A stretch of DNA of 64,000 nt from an uncultured Treponema sp. (lineage in GTDB: Bacteria > Spirochaetota > Spirochaetia > Treponematales > Treponemataceae), in the NCBI RefSeq assembly GCF_945873775.1, contig NZ_CAMCEC010000004.1, positions 1 to 64,000 of the forward strand. Direction: 5' to 3'. Positions 39,275 to 48,128 of this stretch are shown here, piece after piece. Made by a program: the position numbers and the translations under genes. The notes beneath the pieces were generated by a model, which ran no database searches, was not told the origin of the DNA, and saw only the letters and a list, made by a program, of their open reading frames with translations. Numbering within the stretch: position 1 is the stretch's first letter; the number at the start of each line of letters is the position of its first letter.

Positions 39275-39400
39275 TTTCGAGTTTTATAATTTAATGTCAT
39301 TATCGGGCTTGACCCGATAATCTATTGAAAATTTTCAACAGATTCCAGTGTCGTAGCACGGGAATGACACTTAAACTACTGTCATTATCAAAACTCGATA
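39275..39400. repeat. nested composite hairpin element
   Basis: Two hairpin copies (39295-39322 and, inverted, 39341-39369) inside outer inverted arms TTTCGAGTTTTATAAT / ATTATCAAAACTCGATA. Confidence 0.72.
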
Positions 39401-39444
39401 TTTGGGCTGTTTATTTTATTTTTTTTCTTGCTTTTTTGTATGAC

Positions 39445-39461
39445 TTGGCACGTTTTATGCT
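39445..39461 (+). promoter_or_regulatory. candidate sigma-54 (-24/-12) promoter
   Basis: TTGGCACGTTTTATGCT; GG-to-GC separation of 12 nt as in TTGGCACGN4TTGCW, one mismatch in the -12 box. Confidence 0.72.
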
Positions 39462-39499
39462 ATTTATTAAGTAAATAAAAGCATACTGGAGGCAAAAAA

Positions 39500-40351
39500 A
39501 TGGCTAATGTTTCAGCAAAAGATTTAGACGTTGTGAGGATTCATCTTAATGAAATAACGAAGATTCCTCTTCTTACGAATGACGAAGAAACTCAGCTTGC
39601 AACAAAAGCCGCTGCTGGGGACAAAGCTGCAAGAGACAAACTTTTGACTTCCAATATGCGCTTTGTTATAAAAATTGCTTCACAGTATTTGAACAAAGGT
39701 CTTGAATACGAAGACTTGATAAGTGAAGGCTATCTTGGACTTATGAAGGCGCTTGATCATTTTGATGTAAGCAAAGGTTATCATTTTATATCTTATGCTG
39801 TTTGGTGGATTCGCCAGAGCATAATGAAAGCGATTGTTGATTTTGGCCGCCCGATTCGCCTGCCTGTAAATAAAGATGCTGAGCTTACTGAAATAAAAAG
39901 AGCGTGCCACAGTGTGAATCCGCATGGAAAAAAATCCGAGGAAGAAGAGCTTGAAGAAGTTGCGCTTAAACTTGGAATGACAAAGCACCACATAAGAGAA
40001 ATGCTTAATATTTCGCAGGAAATGATAAGCTTGGATTCTCCTGTTGGCGGCGATTCTGATACTGCTCTTGTTGATACAGTTTCTGCCGGAACTTTTACAC
40101 CTGAAGATGCGGCAATTGATGCTTCCTTGAAAACTGAAATTGACAAGGCTCTTGCGGGCTTGGATAAAAAGTCTATTGAAGTTCTTAATATGCGCTACGG
40201 TCTTAATGGTCAAGGCGAACGAACATTAAAAGAAGTCGGCGAGAAAATGAATCTTTCAAGAGAGCGTGTCCGCCAGATTGAAAAACATGCGATTGCAAAA
40301 ATCCGTGCAAACAAAATCTGCGATATTTCTCTTAAGGATTACGTTGCTTAA
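39500..40351 (+). CDS. sigma-70-family RNA polymerase sigma factor (short, group 2-like)
   Basis: 'LLTSNMRFVIKIASQYLNKGLEYEDLISEGYLGLMKALDHFDVSKGYHFISYAVWWIRQSI', region 4.2 'TLKEVGEKMNLSRERVRQIEKHAIAKIR'; 283 aa, lacks region 1.1 and a long non-conserved region. Confidence 0.92.
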   Translation: MANVSAKDLDVVRIHLNEITKIPLLTNDEETQLATKAAAGDKAARDKLLTSNMRFVIKIASQYLNKGLEYEDLISEGYLGLMKALDHFDVSKGYHFISYAVWWIRQSIMKAIVDFGRPIRLPVNKDAELTEIKRACHSVNPHGKKSEEEELEEVALKLGMTKHHIREMLNISQEMISLDSPVGGDSDTALVDTVSAGTFTPEDAAIDASLKTEIDKALAGLDKKSIEVLNMRYGLNGQGERTLKEVGEKMNLSRERVRQIEKHAIAKIRANKICDISLKDYVA

Positions 40352-42518
40352 GCTGGCATAAAGCGTCGTAACGTGTGGTCTTGAGAATTTCTTTATCACG
40401 GCTTAAGTCGGCTATGTTCAATGCAAAATATCCTGACTGGGCTGTTCCAAAAACTTCTCCAGGACCGCGCAGCTTTAAATCTTCTTCTGCAATAAAAAAT
40501 CCGTCGTTGCTTTGATGCAGTGCCTTTAATCGTGATATTCCAGTTTCGGTGATGTTTTTGCTGTAAGTTAAAAAACAGTATGACTGAAATTTTCCACGCC
40601 CGACTCTTCCGCGCAGCTGATGAAGCTCCGCAAGTCCAAAACGTTCGGCGTGCTCAATTGCAATGCAGGTTGCGTTTGGAACATCGACTCCGACTTCAAC
40701 AACTGTTGTTGCAACGAGAACTTGAATGTTTCCGCTTGAAAAATTTTTTAGTATTTCAGCTTGCTGCTCATCGTCAGTTCTTCCGTGGATAAGCGCGCAT
40801 TTAAAATTCGGATAAACTTCCTTTGAAAGAAAATCAAACATTTCTTCTGCGGACTTTAAAGAGGCTTTGTCTGTTTGTTCTGCCTGCGGATTTTCTGCGA
40901 TTCTTGGATAAACAAAATATGCCTGATGGCCTGCATTCAGTTCTTTTCTTATGGCTTCGTAAACATTGCGTTCGTTTCCAAAAACTGTAAGATAAGTTTT
41001 TACAGGAAGCCTTCCCTTGGGCATTGTTTTTATCACGCTTGTGTCAAGGTCGCCGAATGCAGTCAGCGCCAATGTCTGCGGAATCGGTGTTGCGCTCATC
41101 ATTAAAAGATCCGGAGAATGCGCCATGTGCTTGAATGAGATTCTTCCCTTTGAAATAATCGATTCTCTTTGCGTTACTCCAAATTTATGCTGCTCATCTA
41201 TTACCGCAAGCTGAAGATTTTTATACTGTGTGTTTCTGCTGAAAAGCGCATGAGTTCCAATTACAATGTCAATGTTTCCGTCTCTAAGAGCATTTAAAAG
41301 AGGCTGCCTGCCAGAAGCTTTTAAATTTCCTGTGAGAAACGCTGTTTTTATTCCGGCTGGCTCTAAAAGTTTTGCGGCGTTTTCTGCGTGCTGGCGAGCA
41401 AGAAGTTCTGTGGGAGCAAGAATAGCGCATTGTCCGCCGTAGTCAATTGTCCGTGCGCAGACAAAAAAAGATACAAGGGTTTTTCCAGAGCCGACATCTC
41501 CTTGCAAAAGCCGCTGCATGGAAAACGGAGGCTTTGAAAGTTTTTGCGGAGCATTCAGCATTGTGTTGCATTCCGTTTGGCTTTTATCAATGTCGCGGTT
41601 CATTTCTAAAATTGAATTCATCTGATCCAACGTAAGCTCAAAATTCAGGCTGCTGAAAATTTGCTTTTGACGCGGCGAAAGGCTTTTCTGGAATTCATTT
41701 TTTATCTGCTCAAGTCCTGTTTCTGAATCTGGCGTGGAAAAGTACGGATATGCTTCTGGAACAAAATCCTGCAAAGGCAAAGTTCCGCGGTGCATAAGAG
41801 CGCGTTCGAGCATTTTGTATTCAAAAAGATAAAGCTCTTCGTAAATTAAAGTTTTTCTAGCTTCCTGCGCCTGATTCAAATTTTGCGGCTGATGAACAAA
41901 AAGAATTGCTTCGCTTTTATTTAAAAGATTCCGCTCTTTTATGATTTGCTCTGGAATTTCATTGCTTATATTTTTTGCGTATTGCCTTAAAGCCTGCGCT
42001 ACAGTTTTTCTGTAGACTTTTTGCGTGAGCCCTTCTGTAAGCGGATAAATTGGAATTACCGCGCTGTCTGGAACTGGAATGTTTTCAAAATCCTCTAAGT
42101 TTCCGTCGAACGAAATTCTTGTCGCTTCAAAAGATGAAGACTGAAGCTCGTTGTATTTTGTTTCAAATTTTCCAGTTACGGCGATTATGCTTCCTTCTGG
42201 CAGTGATTTTGCAAGAAAGTCCCGGTTGAATGCAACAAGCCAGGCATTTGCGCTTCCGTCGCTTATTGCGATTTTCAAGGTTTTCATTTTGCCGTAGCCA
42301 AACCACTGGTGAGCCGTCACTTTGCAGATTGTGTGGACTTTTGGAAAATTTGCGTAATCCCTTAGCTGAATCCGCTTAGTTCTGTCTTCGTAGTCGCGTG
42401 GAAAAACAGAAAGCAAATCGGCTACTGTGAAAATATTTAGGCTGGCGAATTTTTTTGCCGCTGCCGGACCTACACCAGAAAGTGTTTCTACAGCGGCTCC
42501 AAGTTCAGAAAGAATCAT
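40332..42518 (-). CDS. recG: ATP-dependent DNA helicase RecG
   Basis: 'MQRLLQGDVGSGKTLVSFFV', 'APTELLARQHAENA', 'LAVIDEQHKFGVTQRE', 'ELHQLRGRVGRG'. Confidence 0.96.
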   Translation of the reverse strand: MILSELGAAVETLSGVGPAAAKKFASLNIFTVADLLSVFPRDYEDRTKRIQLRDYANFPKVHTICKVTAHQWFGYGKMKTLKIAISDGSANAWLVAFNRDFLAKSLPEGSIIAVTGKFETKYNELQSSSFEATRISFDGNLEDFENIPVPDSAVIPIYPLTEGLTQKVYRKTVAQALRQYAKNISNEIPEQIIKERNLLNKSEAILFVHQPQNLNQAQEARKTLIYEELYLFEYKMLERALMHRGTLPLQDFVPEAYPYFSTPDSETGLEQIKNEFQKSLSPRQKQIFSSLNFELTLDQMNSILEMNRDIDKSQTECNTMLNAPQKLSKPPFSMQRLLQGDVGSGKTLVSFFVCARTIDYGGQCAILAPTELLARQHAENAAKLLEPAGIKTAFLTGNLKASGRQPLLNALRDGNIDIVIGTHALFSRNTQYKNLQLAVIDEQHKFGVTQRESIISKGRISFKHMAHSPDLLMMSATPIPQTLALTAFGDLDTSVIKTMPKGRLPVKTYLTVFGNERNVYEAIRKELNAGHQAYFVYPRIAENPQAEQTDKASLKSAEEMFDFLSKEVYPNFKCALIHGRTDDEQQAEILKNFSSGNIQVLVATTVVEVGVDVPNATCIAIEHAERFGLAELHQLRGRVGRGKFQSYCFLTYSKNITETGISRLKALHQSNDGFFIAEEDLKLRGPGEVFGTAQSGYFALNIADLSRDKEILKTTRYDALCQLKQRNP

Positions 42519-43100
42519 TTATAAAATTATCGACAAAATAAGTGCTAAAAGAATTCTTAATGCAAACTGCAAAAATAAAAGGGCGATTATTGAAATTATC
42601 AAGGCGGCTTTGTAAGTTATGCGTCTGCCCATTGCGAATGTTCTTGCGATTCTGTAGACAATCGGTGAAATTGAGCTGTCAATTTGGTTCGCCATGAATC
42701 CGCTTGTGTTGTAAGAATCTCTGTTTATCATTATCAAAATAAGTCTTATTGCAAAAAGGATTATCAAAAAGAAAATGAGCGATGACAGAATTGAAAAGAA
42801 AATCCCAAGAATCATTGCCAGAATCATCTGGAGGTTTATGTAGCCTCCGTTTGCAAGGCTTGAAAAAAGCTGGGAGCCTGCGCCTAAAATGCACAAAGCG
42901 AGAGCGGGGCTAAAGTCAAAGCTTCCGAACCTAAGCCATTTTATTCCGCGGAAAAGATTCATGTACGGATCGCATATTTGCGCCAGAATGTCCGCCGGTT
43001 TGCTGTATGAATAATTTGGAATCCAAGTGATTATTATTCGCAAAAGACATAAAAGAGAATATAGCGATAAAAATGCTGAAATTATTCTTAAGATAAACAT
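42519..43100 (-). CDS. YggT-family membrane protein
   Basis: 'LYSLLCLLRIIITWIPN..PADILAQICDPYMNLFRGIKWLRFGSFDFSPALALCIL'. Confidence 0.82.
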   Translation of the reverse strand: MFILRIISAFLSLYSLLCLLRIIITWIPNYSYSKPADILAQICDPYMNLFRGIKWLRFGSFDFSPALALCILGAGSQLFSSLANGGYINLQMILAMILGIFFSILSSLIFFLIILFAIRLILIMINRDSYNTSGFMANQIDSSISPIVYRIARTFAMGRRITYKAALIISIIALLFLQFALRILLALILSIIL

Positions 43101-43122
43101 GGCGTAAAAACCTCCTGTGCCA

Positions 43123-46100
43123 TTATTCAGTCCAGACTTCCTGAACTCCGGAAATATCTTTTATGTTGTCTATGTATTCCTTTGTGTTTGGAACAGTCAG
43201 CTGAGTGTTCGCTTTTACGACATAAGTTTTTCCGTCTATTTCTATATGAAAATATACTAACAAAGTTCCCGTTCCGCCAAACAAAATGTCCCTAAGCGGC
43301 GCGATTTCTTTTACGGAAGAAAAGCCTTGTTCAAGCTGAATGTGAACACTTGAAATTGCCTTTTGCTGCAAAGTTGCAATGTCTTCAATTGATTCTACAA
43401 GAAAACTTGGAACTTCTCTTGAGCCGTCAACTTTGCCTTTGAACGCGTAAACTTTTTCGGCTTCAATTTGGCTTGAATATTTTTCCCAAACAGCAGGAAA
43501 GAATGTTACATCAATAAATCCTTTGTAGTCGGCAAGTTTTGCAAATGCCATCTGCTTGCCTTTTTTTGTCATTATGATTTTTAAATCCTGAAGCATTCCG
43601 ATTGCAACATAAGTTTTGCCGGAATTTCTTGACTGCCAAGATGACCTTCCGCTTGATTCCAGCGATGCTTTTTCTGCCTTGTCGATTTTTGCCCAGCGTC
43701 CGATATTTTCGCTGTTGCAGGTTGCGCAAGTTTCTATTGCGGTTTTGTAATCGTCCAGCGGATGCCCCGAAACAAAGCAGCCTATTAGTTCCTTTTCCAT
43801 GTTAAGACGCTCCATTTTTGGAAGGTCTTCACATTCTTCAAACTTAAAGTCTTCAAATTCTTTTATTCCGGCGTCTTCAAAAAGGCTTGCCTGACCGTAT
43901 TCCTTGGAAGCGTTCTTTTTGTCTTCGTATTCAATTACGCGCTCAAGGTTCATGGTAAGAGTTGCGCGGTTTTGTCCCAAGTTGTCAAATGCACCGGTTT
44001 TTATAAGGACTTCTATCGCTTTTTTGTTTACGTCTTTGTTGCTCAATCGTTCAATAAAATCCACAAAAGATTTGTAAGGTCCGTTTTGCTCGCGTTCTTC
44101 AACAATAGCTCTTGCGGCTCCTTCGCCCATTCCTTTTATTCCTTTAAGACCGAAAACAATATGACCGTCAATAACATCAAAAATTGAGTCGGAGCGGTTT
44201 ACGTCCGGCGGATCAACTTGAATTCCCATTTTGCGGGCTTCTTCAATGTATTCAGGAAGCGTATCTGTGGAAGTGATTTCGTTGGTAAGGTTTGCCGCCA
44301 TGAATTCAGCTTTCTTGTGGGTTTTAAGCCAGCCGGTTCTGTATGCAAGAACTGTGTAGGCCGCCGCATGGGACTTGTTAAATCCGTAGCCAGCGAACGG
44401 CACCATTATGTCAAAAATTTCATCAGCGTGCTCTTTTGTGTAGCCTTGCTTTATTGCGCCTTCTTCAAATTCAACTTTTTTGCCCATGAGGACTTCAAGC
44501 TTCTTTTTTCCCATGGCACGCCTAAGCATATCCGCGCCGCCAAGAGAAAAGCCCGCAATCTTCTGCGCAACCTGCATAACCTGTTCCTGATAAACCATAA
44601 CGCCGTAAGTTTCCTTTAGGATTCCTTCAAGGCACGGATCTGGGTAGTGAACGGTTTCTGGCTTCCATTTGCCTTCAATGTACTGCGGAATATAATCAAG
44701 CGGACCAGGACGGTAAAGCGCGTTCAAGGCGACAAGTTCTTCCACGCATCTTGGCTGGCACTGGCGCAATATTTTCTGCATTCCCGGAGATTCAAACTGG
44801 AAAATTGCAACAGAGTCTCCGCGGCAGAACAAGTCGAATGTCTCGGAGTCGGTTTCACTTACGTTTTCTGTCTTGAATTCCGGCTCGTCTGGCTTTTTAT
44901 GCTTGTTGATTATGTTTTCGGCATAGCGGATTAGAGAAAGTGTTTTAAGCCCAAGGTAGTCGAACTTTACAAGTCCGCACGGCTCAATTATGTCCATTGT
45001 ATACTGAACCGCAACTTCGCCTGTCTTTGGATCTTTGAAAACCGGCGCCCAGTCTGGAAGGGCAGTAAGTCCGATTACCATTCCAGAAGCGTGAAGACCA
45101 GTGTTTCTGATTAAGCCTTCAAGTTTTTTGCAAAGAGCAATCCAGCGGTCAAAAGTTTTTTTATCCAGCCCGATTGTCGTTTCTGGATTTTCGCTGATTG
45201 GAATAAGCTGTCCGCCGTCTGGAAATTTGTCTGTAGGCGGCTCAAGCGCGTTTTTCAGTTTTGCCTTTGGATTGTCTGGAATGCAGGCTTTTACTTTTGT
45301 AACAATTGAAAGCGGAATGTTCAGGATTCGTCCGACATCGGCAAGACAGTTCTTGGGCTTTAAAGTTCCGAACGTTACAATGTGGCCAACCTGCGGCTCT
45401 CCGTAAGTTTCTCTTGTATGCTGAATGATGTTCTGCCTAAAATCGAAGTCCATGTCTATATCAAAATCCGGCATGGAAACGCGCTCTGGATTTAAGAAAC
45501 GCTCGAAAATCAGCTTGAACCTGAACGGATCAATGTCTGTTATAGTCATGCAGTACGCAACTAGAGAGCCTGCGCCTGAACCGCGCCCCGGACCAATTGG
45601 AATGCCGTGTTCTTTTGCCCAGTTTATGAATTCCCAAACAATCAGGAAGTAGCCCGAAAATCCCATCTTAAAGATAATTCCAAGCTCGTATTCGCACCGC
45701 CGCCTTATTGCCTGCGTGATTTCCGGGTAGCGCACTCTAAGGCCTTTTTCTACAAGACAGCGCACGTAGTCGTCCTGATTTTCCGTGTAGTCTTCGTGCT
45801 TTTGAAATTCGATTGGAAGTGAAAACCGCGGAAGGCAGCCTTTTAATTCCGGCGTTGTGTACTGATGAATTGTAAGGTTGCACATATTGGCGATTTTTAT
45901 TGTGTTCGCCATAGCTTCCGGGTAGTTCGGAAAAAGAATTGACATTTCCTGTTCTGTCTTTAAGTACCATTCTTTTCTTCCGCCGCCCATTGTCTGATGA
46001 GGCTCGTCCAAAAGCTTCTTGAATCCAATGCACCTTAAAGCGTCTTGAGCTTCCGCATCGTCCTTGTTGCAGTAATGGACATCGTTTGTAAGAACAAGCG

Positions 46101-46764
46101 GAATGTCCAAGTCTTTGGAAAGTTTTATGAGCTTGACTGCGACTTCTTTTTGCTCGTCAAGTCCGTGGTCTTGAATTTCAATGTAGTAGCGGTCCGGCCC
46201 GAAAAGTTCCTTGTATTCTTTTGCGACCCGGTATGCGTCTTCGTCCCTTCCATTTAAAAGCAGCTGCGGAAGTTCTCCTTGAATGCACGCGCTTAGGCAG
46301 ATAAGTCCTTCATGGTACTTTTTTAGAAGCTCAAAGTCTATTCTTGGTTTTCCGTAGTAAAGTCCTTCCGTGTATGCGATTGAAGAAAGCCATGACATAT
46401 TTTTGTAGCCGGTTTGGTTTTCGCACAAAAGAATAAGATGAAAGTAGTGGCTGTTTTTTCCATTGCGCCCGAACGGAACATCGTTGTGCTCTGTGTGGTT
46501 TCCCCAGGCAACATAAAATTCTTCGCCTACAATCGGGTTGATTCCGTTTACGTGGCAGAGCTTTTCAAAGTTGAGCGAGCCGAACATATTTCCGTGGTCA
46601 GTAAGAGCCAGTGCCGGCATATTAAGCTCTTTTGCCCTTGCAACAAGCGTGTCAATTTTGCTTGCGCCGTCCAAAATTGAATAGTCTGAATGGACGTGAA
46701 GATGAACAAAATTGCTAACCGGAGTTCCTTCCGGGGCGTCAGGAAATTTATGATAGTCAGCCAA
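43123..46764 (-). CDS. dnaE: DNA polymerase III alpha subunit
   Basis: PHP domain '[23 protein letters not shown]', '[12 protein letters not shown]', '[11 protein letters not shown]' region and OB fold; TTG start with AAGGAG. Confidence 0.97.
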   Translation of the reverse strand: MADYHKFPDAPEGTPVSNFVHLHVHSDYSILDGASKIDTLVARAKELNMPALALTDHGNMFGSLNFEKLCHVNGINPIVGEEFYVAWGNHTEHNDVPFGRNGKNSHYFHLILLCENQTGYKNMSWLSSIAYTEGLYYGKPRIDFELLKKYHEGLICLSACIQGELPQLLLNGRDEDAYRVAKEYKELFGPDRYYIEIQDHGLDEQKEVAVKLIKLSKDLDIPLVLTNDVHYCNKDDAEAQDALRCIGFKKLLDEPHQTMGGGRKEWYLKTEQEMSILFPNYPEAMANTIKIANMCNLTIHQYTTPELKGCLPRFSLPIEFQKHEDYTENQDDYVRCLVEKGLRVRYPEITQAIRRRCEYELGIIFKMGFSGYFLIVWEFINWAKEHGIPIGPGRGSGAGSLVAYCMTITDIDPFRFKLIFERFLNPERVSMPDFDIDMDFDFRQNIIQHTRETYGEPQVGHIVTFGTLKPKNCLADVGRILNIPLSIVTKVKACIPDNPKAKLKNALEPPTDKFPDGGQLIPISENPETTIGLDKKTFDRWIALCKKLEGLIRNTGLHASGMVIGLTALPDWAPVFKDPKTGEVAVQYTMDIIEPCGLVKFDYLGLKTLSLIRYAENIINKHKKPDEPEFKTENVSETDSETFDLFCRGDSVAIFQFESPGMQKILRQCQPRCVEELVALNALYRPGPLDYIPQYIEGKWKPETVHYPDPCLEGILKETYGVMVYQEQVMQVAQKIAGFSLGGADMLRRAMGKKKLEVLMGKKVEFEEGAIKQGYTKEHADEIFDIMVPFAGYGFNKSHAAAYTVLAYRTGWLKTHKKAEFMAANLTNEITSTDTLPEYIEEARKMGIQVDPPDVNRSDSIFDVIDGHIVFGLKGIKGMGEGAARAIVEEREQNGPYKSFVDFIERLSNKDVNKKAIEVLIKTGAFDNLGQNRATLTMNLERVIEYEDKKNASKEYGQASLFEDAGIKEFEDFKFEECEDLPKMERLNMEKELIGCFVSGHPLDDYKTAIETCATCNSENIGRWAKIDKAEKASLESSGRSSWQSRNSGKTYVAIGMLQDLKIIMTKKGKQMAFAKLADYKGFIDVTFFPAVWEKYSSQIEAEKVYAFKGKVDGSREVPSFLVESIEDIATLQQKAISSVHIQLEQGFSSVKEIAPLRDILFGGTGTLLVYFHIEIDGKTYVVKANTQLTVPNTKEYIDNIKDISGVQEVWTE

Positions 46765-46844
46765 GCCAAGCTCCTTGCAGTTTTTTTAGATGACCTTATT
46801 CTAATAGAAAAAGCCTCTTTTTGCTAGGCAGATTCCCTTGTCTA

Positions 46845-46941
46845 GCCTTTTGTCATTATCCAGCTTGACTGGATAATCCCCTGCAATCTTTCTTTTCATT
46901 GTGCATTTCGTTTTTAGGTGATAAAATAGCGCATTATGAAA
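46845..46941 (+). repeat. 97-bp direct repeat, left copy (hairpin plus promoter plus start codon)
   Basis: About 92% identical to 50303-50399 by manual alignment (8 mismatches, no gaps). Confidence 0.85.
46899..46927 (+). promoter_or_regulatory. promoter abutting the start of the SUMF1-domain gene
   Basis: TTGTGC-N17-TAAAAT, 8 nt before ATG 46936. Confidence 0.65.
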
Positions 46942-48099
46942 GCAACAATAAAACAATTAAAACTTTTTGCCGTGTTTGCGGCTATGTCGCTTATGTTTGC
47001 AGAAAACGGATATTCACAAAACACTGGTTCTGATTTTGTGAGAATTTCGGCTGTTACCCTTGAAAGGGCTTTCTATATGTGCGACCACGAGGTAACGCAA
47101 AAGGAATATCAGGACATAATGGGAACAAACCCAAGCAAATTCAAAAACAACCCGGACAAAGGCGAGGTTCAGGAAAACCGCCCTGTAGAGCGTGTAAGCT
47201 GGTTTGACGCGATTGAATACTGCAACAAGCGTTCCATAAAAGAAGGACTCACACCATGCTACAGAGCCAATGACAGTACAGACACGAGCAAGTGGGGAAT
47301 AGAGCCTACAGCGGACACAAGCAAATGGGGCATAAAGCCCACAATGACAATCAGAAAAGAAGGTTACATTTTTAACCAATCGACGTGGTTTGAAGTTGAA
47401 TGCGACTGGAACGCGAACGGCTATCGCCTGCCAACGAATCTGGAATGGGAATATGCCGCAAGCGCAGGAAATTCTTTAGGCAAAGATGTTTACAGCGGAA
47501 CGGACGATGAGTCAAAACTTGATGATTACGCCTGGTACATTCGCAACAGCCGCAACAAGACGCACGAAGTAAAAAAGAAGAAGCCTAATGCTTTTGGACT
47601 TTATGACATGAGCGGCAACGTAGAGGAATGGTGCTGGGAAAACGAGGGTGATTATGTCAGCGGTTTGCACGGCGGTTACTGGGGCGTTAAAAATGGAAGA
47701 TACTGGCATGTTGGGAATGGGAAGGATGGTATTATAACTTGGAAGAGCACGAATCCTAGCTGGACAGTTCCTGAACAGTTTTATGTTCTCGACAAAGACT
47801 ATTGCTTGCCATATAAATACGCAACCGCCTGCTTTGGATTCCGTGTAGTGCGCACAGACACAACAAGCACAGTTCCCCAAGAGCATAAAAAGCAGGTAGC
47901 AAATCAAAAAGAAGCAGAGAGTAAAACTCAAGAGGAATATCAAGAAAGAAGAGTACAATCCAGAAGATCTATGGAAGAAGCAACATTGGATATGGCAAAA
48001 AAATTTCTTTTAGATGGCATTCCTCCGAAAAAAGTTGCAAAGATAATGGGGCTTGAACTTTCTCAAGTTAAAGAACTTCAAAAATCTATTAAAAAATAG
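46936..48099 (+). CDS. exported formylglycine-generating-enzyme (SUMF1/FGE-sulfatase) domain protein with a helical C-terminal tail
   Basis: Signal peptide; 'FYMCDHEVTQKEYQDIMGTNPS', 'RPVERVSWFDAIEYCNKRSIKEGLTPCY', 'YRLPTNLEWEYAASAG', 'NAFGLYDMSGNVEEWCWE', 'ACFGFRVVR'. Confidence 0.9.
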   Translation: MKATIKQLKLFAVFAAMSLMFAENGYSQNTGSDFVRISAVTLERAFYMCDHEVTQKEYQDIMGTNPSKFKNNPDKGEVQENRPVERVSWFDAIEYCNKRSIKEGLTPCYRANDSTDTSKWGIEPTADTSKWGIKPTMTIRKEGYIFNQSTWFEVECDWNANGYRLPTNLEWEYAASAGNSLGKDVYSGTDDESKLDDYAWYIRNSRNKTHEVKKKKPNAFGLYDMSGNVEEWCWENEGDYVSGLHGGYWGVKNGRYWHVGNGKDGIITWKSTNPSWTVPEQFYVLDKDYCLPYKYATACFGFRVVRTDTTSTVPQEHKKQVANQKEAESKTQEEYQERRVQSRRSMEEATLDMAKKFLLDGIPPKKVAKIMGLELSQVKELQKSIKK

Positions 48100-48128
48100 C
48101 TGATTTACTCTGTTCTAAGGAGATTTAC

